Positions 1 through 7,436 are shown, numbered from the stretch's first letter. The stretch is 14,557 nucleotides of DNA from CALFUK01 sp964398295 (GCA_964398295.1 CAYNMW010000114.1:1-14557); one strand, 5' to 3'. Translations and numbers: made by a program. The notes: a model not told the origin generated them from the sequence alone.

Positions 1-55
1 CCCCCGACCCCTACCCTGTCAAGGTAATGCTCTAAACCAACTGAGCTACACTCTC
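1..55 (-). tRNA. tRNA-Val(GAC), partial, 3' part beyond the window edge
   Basis: Read on the minus strand from 55, the sequence gives acceptor strand GAGAGTG, TA, D arm GCTC-AGTTGGTTTA-GAGC, A, anticodon stem TTACC, loop TTGACAG and closing strand GGTAG (one G-T pair). The loop places GAC at the anticodon, so it decodes valine GUC. The variable loop and the first bases of the T arm follow and then the window ends, so acceptor pairing and the T loop cannot be checked. The same 5' half is repeated upstream in broken form. Confidence 0.85.
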
Positions 56-85
56 ATATTTATATTAAGTTATAGGTGCGATCCA

Positions 86-185
86 NNNNNNNNNNNNNNN
101 NNNNNNNNNNNNNNNNNNNNNNNNNNNNNNNNNNNNNNNNNNNNNNNNNNNNNNNNNNNNNNNNNNNNNNNNNNNNNNNNNNNNN
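86..185. other. assembly gap, 100 N
   Basis: Exactly 100 undetermined bases, the usual placeholder for a gap of unknown size. It falls inside the tRNA-containing direct repeat, which explains the assembly break. By the 165-bp period, the sequence joining position 85 to 186 should match 284-350, which is 67 bases. Confidence 0.97.
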
Positions 186-227
186 AAGACATTTAGTCTT
201 TTGTTTTGCTTCGCAATCACTCAGTCA

Positions 228-253
228 TTCTAAACCAACTGAGCTACACTCTC
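228..253 (-). pseudogene. tRNA-Val 5'-half remnant, copy 2
   Basis: Minus strand from 253: GAGAGTG, TA, GCTCAGTTGGTTTAGA, identical to the intact tRNA-Val through the D loop. It then diverges (GAAT instead of GAGC), so the D stem cannot close and no anticodon or T arm follows. It reads as the 5' half of a tRNA joined to the inter-tRNA spacer. A functional tRNA is not supported. Confidence 0.7.
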
Positions 254-392
254 ATATTTATATTAAGTTATAGGTGCGATCCACATTCTTTAATTGAATC
301 GCATTACGCCTTCCCACCCTGATTTGATAATCAGGTTCCTTCGTTAACAAAAGACATTTAGTCTTTTGTTTTGCTTCGCAATCACTCAGTCA

Positions 393-418
393 TTCTAAAC
401 CAACTAATCTACACTCTC
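393..418 (-). pseudogene. tRNA-Val 5'-half remnant, copy 3
   Basis: Minus strand from 418: GAGAGTG, TA, GATTAGTTGGTTTAGAAT. It is the same tRNA 5' half with two substitutions in the D stem (GCTC to GATT) and the same abrupt switch to spacer sequence as copy 2. It has no anticodon or T arm and is the first copy in the direction of transcription. The roughly 155 bases between it and the next gene (419-575) show no gene or convincing promoter. Confidence 0.6.
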
Positions 419-575
419 TTCATTTTGAAAAGCAACGCAAAGAAAATAATATAAAGTGAAAGATTTGAATGAATTCCAAAATTTAAAAAACAACCGATCA
501 GTAATGGAAAATGATACAGCGACTTGAATACCTTGTATCCATACTGCCAACAACTTCAATAAGATAGATCGAAGA

Positions 576-1544
576 TTATGGAGTACAGCCAACACCAGTA
601 CCCGCATCAGCAATAAATAGTGTTGACAAAGGAACTTGGAATCCTTCTGATAAGCCAACATCATTGCTTGCTTCAAATGAATAACTACCTGAGGTTGTAA
701 GTATTGCTGAGCTGTTAATGTCTTCCGCTAGATAAATTTCTGCTGGCAATGGTTGTTGGTTCAATGTTAGCTCCATGTCGCAGATGTTTGCATAGCCCCA
801 AAGTATATTAGCACTTGTGCATTGTACCAGGACATAGCTGTATTCGTATAAGCCGATTCCTGCAGGTACATTAAATGTGTGTGCTCCAGTTATTGGGCCT
901 TGAAAAGGTATGCCTGGCCCTAAGGGAATTGTACTAACTAAAACATCCGTTGCCGTATTGAGACTATTGGTTTTCGATAAAAACACTTCCAATGTAATGC
1001 CTTGAATGGTGGCAAAATTGCTCGCAAAATCGACGGTCATCGCCCCGTTGTTACTCGTCAAAATTACATCACCACTAATAGGATAGACACTAGGCATATT
1101 GGCTACAAAATTGCCATTTCTGATTACTTCTGTATTGACAAGATTAGCATATCCCCACAAGATATTTGCACTCGTACACTGTACCAAGACAAAATCAAAA
1201 TCGTTGACATCCACACCGGTAGGCACAGTATATGAATGAGCTCCAGATATTGCTCCTTGAAAAGGCACTCCTGGACCAAGTGGAATTGTACTAATCAAAA
1301 CATCAGTGCTGGTATTAAGACTGTTTGTTTTGGACAAGAAGACTTCTAAAGTGATGCCCTGTATAGTGGCAAAGTTCGATAGAAAGTCAACCGTAATGGA
1401 GGAGCCATCATCAGTCATGATAACATCTCCGCTAATGGGATACACATTCGGCATATTCGCAGTGAAACTACCTGAACGAACTGTTTGGCTTAAAAGAAAG
1501 TTGGTACTAAAACAGACGAGGAGAACAAGGATATTAAACTTCAT
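576..1544 (-). CDS. secreted protein with two tandem DM13 domains and a C-terminal Bacteroidota stalk/sorting module
   Basis: 322 residues from the start at 1544. A longer frame reaches ATG 1664, but only the 1544 start gives a normal signal peptide (residues 1-20, ending FLLSQ). Two DM13 domains follow, at about 23-136 and 142-255. Each has the family's G-D-V-I opening, a central ITLEVFLSK strand, a Y/F-x-V-P turn and a closing VQCTSANILWGYAN segment with the conserved Cys (C123 and C242). Residues 268-320 (FEASNDVG, then GF-VP, ending GC) resemble the 3-coathanger stack or related C-terminal modules of Bacteroidota surface proteins. DM13 domains have been proposed to work in extracellular redox reactions; the substrate here is unknown. 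The two copies are nearly identical in protein but differ at many synonymous sites. The 124-base gap to the upstream phosphatase gene shows no clear promoter. Confidence 0.8.
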   Translation of the reverse strand: MKFNILVLLVCFSTNFLLSQTVRSGSFTANMPNVYPISGDVIMTDDGSSITVDFLSNFATIQGITLEVFLSKTNSLNTSTDVLISTIPLGPGVPFQGAISGAHSYTVPTGVDVNDFDFVLVQCTSANILWGYANLVNTEVIRNGNFVANMPSVYPISGDVILTSNNGAMTVDFASNFATIQGITLEVFLSKTNSLNTATDVLVSTIPLGPGIPFQGPITGAHTFNVPAGIGLYEYSYVLVQCTSANILWGYANICDMELTLNQQPLPAEIYLAEDINSSAILTTSGSYSFEASNDVGLSEGFQVPLSTLFIADAGTGVGCTP

Positions 1545-1668
1545 AGCATTTATTGAATTTTTAAAAATACTGATTACAACAGGATTGATTTGTCCGCAAT
1601 CGCTGCGATTCTTAAATGGCAGCTTTTCATTTGTTAATTTAACATTTATAGTACGTCGAATCATACAC

Positions 1669-2367
1669 TTAGCTTGGAAATTCTAGCAGTAAATCGCTTA
1701 CCGCATGAATGGTGTGATCTGGGATAACACCAGTATCATTAATTTTACCTTGACTTACCCAGCAGGATTGCAATCCATAATTATTTGCCCCATGAATATC
1801 TGACTTTAAATTATCACCTACAACTAATATTTCTTTTTTGCCAATATTGTTGTCCACTGAATTAACGGCTATATCAAAATATTCACTACTTGGTTTAGAA
1901 TATCCAATTTCATCTGATACAATAATGCTTTCAAAATATGAAGTCATGTCAAGCAACTCCAGTCTCGCACGTTGTACTTCTTTTAATCCGTTGGTTACAA
2001 TGCTCAGGGTATATAGAGGCTTACATTTTTCTAACAATTCAATTACACCTTCATAAGCTGTTGTGTATGTAACCATTTGTTGTAGATATTCGGCATTAAA
2101 TGAAAAGCCATCTAGTCCCGTTATTCCCAACTCATTAAATGTATCTGTAAATCGAAGTTTACGAATTTGCATAGCAGTCGTTTTTCCTGCTTCAAATTCT
2201 TGCCAATACCTGTCATTTATTTTTTTGTAAACAGCGTAGAAGTTGTCATTAAATTCAATATTGTTATTCGTACAAGTTTGACTAAGTGCTTTTTTACTGG
2301 CAATGCTGAAATCGACCAGGGTGTTATCCAGGTCAAACATTATCCACTTTATTTCAGATAGGATCAT
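1669..2367 (-). CDS. HAD-superfamily hydrolase, YjjG-like pyrimidine nucleotidase
   Basis: 232 residues, cytoplasmic, with no signal peptide. All four HAD motifs are present: motif I FDLDNT (nucleophile D12, acid D14), motif II SIVTNG (T125), motif III K158 and motif IV GDNxxSD (D185, D190). An all-helical cap (about 20-105) places it in the subfamily I, YjjG-like group. These enzymes dephosphorylate non-canonical pyrimidine nucleotides and are thought to keep them out of nucleic acid. The exact substrate cannot be read from the sequence; phosphoglycolate phosphatase-like activity is an alternative. The gene starts 26 bases after the ABC ATPase stop on the same strand, so it is probably co-transcribed with the metal uptake genes. 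HAD enzymes need Mg2+, but a functional link to metal uptake is only inferred from position. Confidence 0.82.
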   Translation of the reverse strand: MILSEIKWIMFDLDNTLVDFSIASKKALSQTCTNNNIEFNDNFYAVYKKINDRYWQEFEAGKTTAMQIRKLRFTDTFNELGITGLDGFSFNAEYLQQMVTYTTAYEGVIELLEKCKPLYTLSIVTNGLKEVQRARLELLDMTSYFESIIVSDEIGYSKPSSEYFDIAVNSVDNNIGKKEILVVGDNLKSDIHGANNYGLQSCWVSQGKINDTGVIPDHTIHAVSDLLLEFPS

Positions 2368-2393
2368 ATATTTATTGAAGGCATTATTTGGAC

Positions 2394-3149
2394 TTATTTA
2401 TTATCAACCATTCCAGCTTTGTGAAGCAAGGTCAGTTGTGCTCCATACGTTTTTGCTACATTTTCCTGCGTAAATATGGTGTCTGTATCGCCATATGCCA
2501 ATAATCTCTGATTTAATAAAATGACTTTATGAAAATAATCATCCACAGTAGCTAAATCGTGATGTACAACTAAAAGTGTTTTGCCACGTGATGCTAAGTC
2601 TTTTAATATTCGAATTATTGTTTCTTCTGTTGTGATATCTATCCCAACAAAGGGTTCGTCCAATAAAAATATTTCTGCCTGCTGGCATAAAGCTCTTGCT
2701 ATAAATACACGTTGCTGCTGTCCACCAGATAGTGCACCAATTTGACGATCTTTCAAATGTGTTATGCCCACTAATTCCATTGACTCCATTGCAATTGCTT
2801 TGTCTTCTTGATTAAGTCTATCAAACAAAGATTTAAATGGATATCTTCCCATGGAAACGATATCGAAAACTGTAGCGGGAAATTGCCAATCAACGTCATC
2901 TTTTTGTGGAACATAAGCTACCTTCTGCCGCACATCTTCAATTTCTTTCCCTAATACTTCTATATCACCAGCATTCGGTTCAAGTAGTCCGAGTATAGAT
3001 TTGAACAGAGTAGATTTTCCTGCACCATTTGGACCTATAACACCATAAACGAAACCTGATTCTACATTTAAATATATATTACTCAGAACTCTTTTTCTGT
3101 TGTAAGAAACAGACAGTCCGTCTACTCGTATAGAAATAGAATCAGGCAT
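2394..3149 (-). CDS. metal ABC transporter ATP-binding protein (Mn/Zn/Fe type, MntB/ZnuC family)
   Basis: 251 residues from ATG 3149, which overlaps the binding-protein stop as ATGCCTGA. A longer TTG-initiated frame is unlikely. It has a complete ABC ATPase set: Walker A GPNGAGKST (39-47), Q-loop Q82, signature LSGGQ (140-144), Walker B FLLDEP (D164, E165) and H-loop H197. The PQKDDVDWQFP stretch after the Q-loop and the V-x-MGRY motif (about 99-103) are typical of ATPases for the cluster A-I (Mn, Zn, Fe) importers. It energises import by a membrane permease together with the adjacent binding protein. The permease gene is not in this window: the next gene in the direction of transcription is a phosphatase. 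Length is normal for the family. Regulation is probably through the upstream MntR-type repressor. Confidence 0.92.
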   Translation of the reverse strand: MPDSISIRVDGLSVSYNRKRVLSNIYLNVESGFVYGVIGPNGAGKSTLFKSILGLLEPNAGDIEVLGKEIEDVRQKVAYVPQKDDVDWQFPATVFDIVSMGRYPFKSLFDRLNQEDKAIAMESMELVGITHLKDRQIGALSGGQQQRVFIARALCQQAEIFLLDEPFVGIDITTEETIIRILKDLASRGKTLLVVHHDLATVDDYFHKVILLNQRLLAYGDTDTIFTQENVAKTYGAQLTLLHKAGMVDNK

Positions 3150-4152
3150 TGCTGTTGCGTTTGAATGATAATATTGCAAGGAATAAAAATAGCAACCCTC
3201 CAAGTATCATCAGACCAGCTTTGAGAAATTTGGAGTTGTTATTCGACGACTTTTCTTTTTCTACCTTAGTTCTGGTTTTAGCTAATGCATTGCTGATAGT
3301 TTTTGCATTATGTAAAAGCATGCCTAAATAGGTGCCACCTTCACTTGACGGTTCTCCAAGAGAATCTGCATATAATTCTCCTCCGACAACAACATCATTG
3401 TCTTTGGCGATTTGCTGTAAAATTTTTGGGTTTATTGTGCTTTCAACAAAGACAGCTGGAATATTCTTTTCATTAATCACTTTAGAGACACGAATCATAT
3501 CTGAAGTTTGTACATCTGCCTCAGTTGAGACCCCAATGATTGGTTCTACATCAAGACCATAAGCTTTTCCGAAATATGAAAACGCATCATGGGAAGTTAC
3601 TAAGGTTCTTTGCCCTGCAGGAATTTTAGAGATATAACCTAGCATCGTGTTGTGGGCATCTGTCAACTGTTTGCTGTATGTGTCAAAATTCGATTGATAA
3701 GATTCTTTATTTTTTGGATCAGCTGCAATCAAGGCTTGCTTGATGTTGTTTATATAAATTAACCCGTTTTCAGCATTCATCCATGCATGAGGATCTACAG
3801 AGTTTTCATAAACAGAACTACCAATAGGGGAGACTCCTTCTGTTATCATTACAGTTTTTCCTTTTGTGCCAGAGTTCTCTATTAATTCTTCAATCCATCC
3901 TTCAAAGGTCATTCCATTGATCAAAATTAAATCTGCATTTGCAACAATGCGGGCGTCCCTTGGCCGAGGTGTATGTAGATGTGGGTCTCCTCCAATAGGC
4001 ACAATAGATTCCAAATTGATATGGTCACCTGCTATATTGAAAGCCATGTCTTTAAATATGGAGCATGAACTCACCACATTAAGTTTGTCTTGGCTTTGTG
4101 TGGAGTAAGCAACGAATAACAGAAAAAGGATAGGGTATATCTTATTAACCAT
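3142..4152 (-). CDS. metal-binding ABC protein (cluster A-I, Mn/Zn/Fe) with C-terminal membrane anchor
   Basis: 336 residues. A signal peptide (1-20, ending STQSQ) without a lipobox Cys exports the protein. The two-lobed metal-binding fold is recognised by its four ligand motifs: GGDPH (H58), DPHAW (H122), VFVES (E237) and ADS (D263). The His-His-Glu-Asp set is typical of Mn/Fe-binding members, more than of the Zn-binding ZnuA type, and no long His-rich Zn loop is present. EADVQTSDM (211-219) is another family signature. Unlike most members, the chain does not end after the second lobe. A charged, Asn-rich linker (about 297-308) leads to a hydrophobic helix (about 309-330) closed by KR, which looks like a C-terminal anchor in the inner membrane in place of a lipid anchor. 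It starts at the TAATG overlap with the regulator gene and overlaps the ATPase by 8 bases, so translation is probably coupled. Confidence 0.9.
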   Translation of the reverse strand: MVNKIYPILFLLFVAYSTQSQDKLNVVSSCSIFKDMAFNIAGDHINLESIVPIGGDPHLHTPRPRDARIVANADLILINGMTFEGWIEELIENSGTKGKTVMITEGVSPIGSSVYENSVDPHAWMNAENGLIYINNIKQALIAADPKNKESYQSNFDTYSKQLTDAHNTMLGYISKIPAGQRTLVTSHDAFSYFGKAYGLDVEPIIGVSTEADVQTSDMIRVSKVINEKNIPAVFVESTINPKILQQIAKDNDVVVGGELYADSLGEPSSEGGTYLGMLLHNAKTISNALAKTRTKVEKEKSSNNNSKFLKAGLMILGGLLFLFLAILSFKRNSNA

Positions 4153-4814
4153 TATGAAATTTTCTTTAATAAAAGTTGGGCCGCTACTTTTTCTGATAGC
4201 AGAATGACGTTTTCGTTTATTTTGACAGTTGTTGATTGATCGTATGCTTGTTTGCTCATGACTTGCAGTGGTGTATTAATGCGAATACCAATTTCATTCA
4301 GGTGTAATAAAAAGGGCGTATCATGTGTTTTGACACCTATGACTTCTCCTTCTTCACCGACTTCCATTTCTGACAACAAAGTTTGCGATCTCAATGTAAA
4401 CTTACCTTCATGATTTGGAATAGGATCACCGTGTGGGTCAAATTTGGGGTAACCTAAAAATTCGTCAAGTCGCAGAACTAATTTTTCTGAATTGATGTGT
4501 TCTAGTTGTTCTGCGATTTCATGTATTTCTTCCCAAGAAAATTTTAGCTTGTCTACAAGGAATGTTTCCCACAACCTGTGTTTCCTGACAAGCTGAGTTG
4601 CAGTAGATTTACCTTGAGTTGTTAATTCAGTACCGTAGTATTTTCGATATTTGAGATACTCCTTTTCAGATAGCCGTTTGATCATATCTGTAACACTTGC
4701 TGCAGATGTGTTCATCATTTTAGCTATGGCGTTTGTGCTTACTGATCCCGTATCTTGTTCGGAAAGTTTGTAAATGGCTTTGAGGTAATTTTCTTCAGTT
4801 TGCGAGAGTCCCAT
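4152..4814 (-). CDS. DtxR/MntR-family metal-dependent transcriptional repressor with FeoA domain
   Basis: 220 residues: winged helix-turn-helix (about 1-70), dimerisation and metal-binding helices (70-135), and a C-terminal FeoA/SH3-like domain (about 146-217). Likely ligands are H79, E83 and H98 (ancillary site) and E102, E105 and H106 (primary site). E102 takes the place of the Cys of DtxR, as in manganese sensors. The N-terminal ligand position (Met10 in DtxR, Asp8 in MntR) is Asn9, which is unusual. The family binds DNA when loaded with Mn2+ or Fe2+ and represses uptake genes. It is the first gene of the metal operon and overlaps the next gene as TAATG. A perfect palindrome and a -7 box lie just upstream, so autorepression is likely. 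Start ATG 4814 is needed to keep the first HTH helix. Confidence 0.92.
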   Translation of the reverse strand: MGLSQTEENYLKAIYKLSEQDTGSVSTNAIAKMMNTSAASVTDMIKRLSEKEYLKYRKYYGTELTTQGKSTATQLVRKHRLWETFLVDKLKFSWEEIHEIAEQLEHINSEKLVLRLDEFLGYPKFDPHGDPIPNHEGKFTLRSQTLLSEMEVGEEGEVIGVKTHDTPFLLHLNEIGIRINTPLQVMSKQAYDQSTTVKINENVILLSEKVAAQLLLKKIS

Positions 4815-4819
4815 GGATA

Positions 4820-4827
4820 CAAATATA
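4820..4827 (-). promoter_or_regulatory. -7 promoter box of the mntR-like operon
   Basis: Minus strand TATATTTG is a perfect match to the Bacteroidota consensus TAnnTTTG. It ends only five bases before the ATG at 4814, which implies a leaderless or nearly leaderless mRNA. No good -33 TTTG is seen; an AT-rich stretch lies at that distance. Confidence 0.65.
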
Positions 4828-4833
4828 GGCTAA

Positions 4834-4849
4834 TTTAGATTAATCTAAA
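4834..4849. promoter_or_regulatory. MntR/DtxR-type operator palindrome
   Basis: TTTAGATTAATCTAAA is a perfect 16-bp inverted repeat with 8-base arms. It resembles operators of DtxR-family repressors, which have TTAGG/CCTAA-like arms. It lies six bases upstream of the -7 box of the metal operon, between the -33 and -7 regions, where a bound repressor would block RNA polymerase. It is over 110 bp from the divergent hppA promoter, so direct control of that gene is less likely. Confidence 0.78.
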
Positions 4850-4968
4850 AATATTATTCGCTTCATTAAATACAGGTAGGTAAATTTTATTGACCCAAAC
4901 TGGACTATACCTAATCTTATGTTTAGCAGAAAGATTGAATAATTATTACCTATCGTTGCAAAAAACCC

Positions 4969-4976
4969 TACTTTTG
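4969..4976 (+). promoter_or_regulatory. -7 promoter box of hppA
   Basis: TACTTTTG matches TAnnTTTG exactly. It lies 51 bases before the ATG at 5028, leaving an untranslated leader of about 45 bases. A -33 TTG at a good distance was not found. Its position inside the frame of the longer TTG-started version argues for the 5028 start. Confidence 0.5.
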
Positions 4977-5027
4977 CAACCCTTAAAAAGAAATTGTAAA
5001 CAAAACAGACTAATAACTTTCTATAAT

Positions 5028-7196
5028 ATGGAGCAAAACATTAGTTACATTATACCAGTATTAGGCTTAATTGCCCTGGCCTATACGTTCATCCGTTCTG
5101 GATGGGTAAGTAAGCAAGAAGTCGGAACAGAAAAAATGGGCCGCATTGCTAAAAATATTGCCGACGGTGCAATGGCATTCTTGAAAGCAGAATATAAAGT
5201 TCTATCAATTTTTGTAATTGCAGTAGCTGCTCTTTTAGCATTTACAGCGAACAAAGAGACCTCTTCAATGCTTGTAGCACTTTCATTTATAATGGGTGCC
5301 ATATTTAGTGCAGGGGCTGGTTTCATCGGAATGAAGGTCGCAACTAAAGCAAATGTGCGAACCACAAATGCAGCAAGAACCAGTCTAGCTAAAGCCTTAG
5401 AAGTCGCCTTCTCTGGAGGCTCTGTCATGGGCATGGGTGTTGTAGGTCTAGGTGTTCTTGGACTCGGAATATTATTTCTTGTATATGGTAATATGTTTGG
5501 GACAAGTACTCAGGCTGAAGTAGAAAGAGTTATTAATGTGATGATCGGATTTTCATTTGGAGCATCATCCATTGCTTTATTTGCAAGAGTCGGAGGAGGA
5601 ATATATACCAAAGCTGCTGATGTTGGAGCTGACCTTGTCGGTAAAGTAGAAGCTGGAATACCTGAAGATCACCCATTGAATCCTGCAACTATTGCGGATA
5701 ATGTTGGTGATAATGTTGGTGATGTAGCAGGAATGGGTGCCGATTTATTCGAATCTTATGTAGGATCGATCATTGGGACAATGGTACTTGGTGCAACCTT
5801 TATGACGATACCTTCTTTCGCAGAGAATTTTGGAGGAAAGGGTGCTGTCTTATTACCACTAGTACTCGCTGCCGTGGGAATCATCACTTCTATTATAGGT
5901 TCACTATTTGTAAAAGTAAAAGAAGGTGGAGATCCTCATAAAGCATTGAACTTGGGTGAATATTCTGCTGCAATTTTGATGTTAATTTTGACTTACTTCA
6001 TTGTTCAATGGATGCTTCCTAGTTCATGGTCAGTAGGTGGAATTGAGTATGGTTCAACTGGTGTATTCTTTGCAATTCTTGCTGGATTAGCGTCTGGATT
6101 AGCTATTGGCAAAATCACAGAGTATTATACAGGTACTGGCACTAAGCCAGTCCAATCTATCGTAGACCAGTCTGTTACTGGCTCGGCAACTAACATCATA
6201 GCAGGTCTAGGTGTTGGGATGCAGTCAACTGCTATTCCGATAATTATTTTAGCAGCTGCGATTATTACGGCACATCACTTTGCTGGTTTATATGGGATCG
6301 CGATTGCTGCTGTTGGAATGTTATCTAATACAGGAATCCAATTAGCTATTGATGCATATGGTCCTATATCTGATAACGCTGGTGGAATTGCAGAGATGGC
6401 AGAATTACCTAAAGAGGTGAGACAACGAACAGATAAATTAGATGCGGTAGGAAATACCACTGCGGCGATTGGAAAAGGATTTGCAATTGGTTCTGCAGCA
6501 TTGACTGCATTGGCACTGTTTGCTGCCTTTATGTCTACAGCTGGTATCACGAGTATCGATATTGCCAAGCCGAAAGTATTGGCTGGATTATTATTAGGAG
6601 GAATGCTTCCGTTCTTGTTTTCTGCTTTATCAATGAATGCAGTAGGACGAGCGGCAATGGATATGATTACGGAAGTAAGACGTCAGTTTAAGTCTATTCC
6701 AGAATTGACAAAGGCTTTGGCACTTATGAAGAAGTATGATGGTAAAGAGATGACTGATTGGAGTGATGCTGACAGAGCGACATTCGATCAAGCGGACGGT
6801 AAAGCTGATTATCAAAAGTGTGTTGAGATTTCGACTAAAGCGTCGATCAGAGAAATGATTCTTCCGGGATTGATAGCTGTTATCTCACCTGTATTAATAG
6901 GCTTTGCAGGTGGTGCAGAAATGCTTGGAGGTTTGCTAGCAGGTGTAACTGTCTGTGGTGTCTTAATGGCAATCTTCCAATCTAATGCTGGTGGTGCATG
7001 GGATAATGCCAAAAAGATGTTTGAAGAAGGTGTAGAGATAAATGGCAAAATGTACTACAAAGGTTCTGAGCCTCACAAAGCAACAGTAGTTGGAGATACA
7101 GTTGGAGATCCATTTAAAGATACATCGGGTCCATCATTAAATATTTTATTAAAATTAATGGCTGTGGTTGCATTGGTTATCGCACCATTATTATAA
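5028..7196 (+). CDS. hppA: membrane-bound ion-pumping pyrophosphatase, K+-dependent type
   Basis: 722 residues, many hydrophobic segments, usual length for the family. The enzyme hydrolyses cytoplasmic pyrophosphate and pumps H+ and/or Na+ across the inner membrane. Catalytic signatures are all present: ADVGADLVGK and the acidic run IPEDHPLNP (196-219), DNVGDNVGDVAGMGADLFE (224-242), VDQSVTGSATN (379-389), GPISDNAGG (445-453) and VGDTVGDPFKDTSGPS (688-703). In GNTTAAIGKG (475-484) the residue that is Lys in K+-independent enzymes is Ala479, with Gly482 three residues later, so K+ dependence is predicted. The K+-dependent branch includes Na+ pumps, H+ pumps and dual pumps; I cannot decide which from inspection. 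The gene is divergent from the metal operon, ends in a strong terminator and stands directly before the ATP synthase operon. Confidence 0.95.
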   Translation: MEQNISYIIPVLGLIALAYTFIRSGWVSKQEVGTEKMGRIAKNIADGAMAFLKAEYKVLSIFVIAVAALLAFTANKETSSMLVALSFIMGAIFSAGAGFIGMKVATKANVRTTNAARTSLAKALEVAFSGGSVMGMGVVGLGVLGLGILFLVYGNMFGTSTQAEVERVINVMIGFSFGASSIALFARVGGGIYTKAADVGADLVGKVEAGIPEDHPLNPATIADNVGDNVGDVAGMGADLFESYVGSIIGTMVLGATFMTIPSFAENFGGKGAVLLPLVLAAVGIITSIIGSLFVKVKEGGDPHKALNLGEYSAAILMLILTYFIVQWMLPSSWSVGGIEYGSTGVFFAILAGLASGLAIGKITEYYTGTGTKPVQSIVDQSVTGSATNIIAGLGVGMQSTAIPIIILAAAIITAHHFAGLYGIAIAAVGMLSNTGIQLAIDAYGPISDNAGGIAEMAELPKEVRQRTDKLDAVGNTTAAIGKGFAIGSAALTALALFAAFMSTAGITSIDIAKPKVLAGLLLGGMLPFLFSALSMNAVGRAAMDMITEVRRQFKSIPELTKALALMKKYDGKEMTDWSDADRATFDQADGKADYQKCVEISTKASIREMILPGLIAVISPVLIGFAGGAEMLGGLLAGVTVCGVLMAIFQSNAGGAWDNAKKMFEEGVEINGKMYYKGSEPHKATVVGDTVGDPFKDTSGPSLNILLKLMAVVALVIAPLL

Positions 7197-7320
7197 TCCA
7201 AGGGGTGTCGAAATGTATAATCCAATAGGTCTCGACCCATTGCAAATAATTTGTACAAACGAAAAAATCATTAGAATAAGATCGTAAATCCGATCAACTC
7301 GAAATATCATTACAAAATAC

Positions 7321-7362
7321 AGTGCTTCAGCAATATTAATTGTTGAAGCACTTTCATTTTCA
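7321..7362 (+). terminator. intrinsic terminator after hppA
   Basis: AGTGCTTCAGCAAT (7321-7334), loop ATTA, ATTGTTGAAGCACT (7339-7352): a 14-bp stem with one G-U pair and a 4-base loop, followed by the T-rich TTCATTTTC. It lies 125 bases after the hppA stop and before the atpB promoter boxes, and should separate the two transcription units. The rest of 7197-7485 holds no gene. Confidence 0.85.
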
Positions 7363-7436
7363 GGCATTTACAAATGACTAAAACTTTAAATTATTGCATC
7401 AATATTGTCAAAAATCAAGACCTGAAACTTCCTTTA

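Larger units (their letters stand above)
31..418 (-). repeat. 165-bp tandem direct repeat carrying tRNA-Val 5' halves
   Basis: Two exact 55-bp matches define the repeat. Positions 31-85 equal 229-283, and 186-240 equal 351-405, the second pair being exactly 165 bp apart. Each unit (minus strand) starts with a tRNA-Val-like 5' end (5' ends at 55, 253 and 418). In the two upstream units it runs into a spacer with a 10-bp AACAAAAGAC/GTCTTTTGTT hairpin (fully visible only around 346-370) and a CCTGATT/AATCAGG hairpin (around 318-335). Only the leftmost copy continues into a real anticodon arm. The array looks like a tandem tRNA-Val cluster reshaped by deletion or recombination, and it coincides with an assembly gap. 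Confidence 0.8.

Noticed and set aside
404..676. 90-residue open frame on the minus strand
   Set aside because: It overlaps the 3' end of the DM13 gene in another frame, runs into the tRNA remnant and has no recognisable features.
1598..1610. AATCGC-T-GCGATT inverted repeat between the HAD and DM13 genes
   Set aside because: Too short, with a one-base centre and no T-run; chance occurrence is likely.
1545..1664. 40-residue N-terminal extension of the DM13 protein
   Set aside because: It would bury the signal peptide; the start at 1544 gives a normal secreted precursor.
3150..3203. TTG-started extension of the ABC ATPase
   Set aside because: It overlaps the coding tail of the binding protein further and lacks family similarity; ATG 3149 gives the usual coupled overlap.
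4890..5027. TTG-started N-terminal extension of the pyrophosphatase
   Set aside because: A promoter box lies inside it and the family normally begins near MEQNISY; the ATG at 5028 is preferred.
7202..7239. GGG...TCGA / TCGA...CCC partial inverted repeat after hppA
   Set aside because: The stem is bulged with a long loop; the perfect hairpin at 7321 is the credible terminator.
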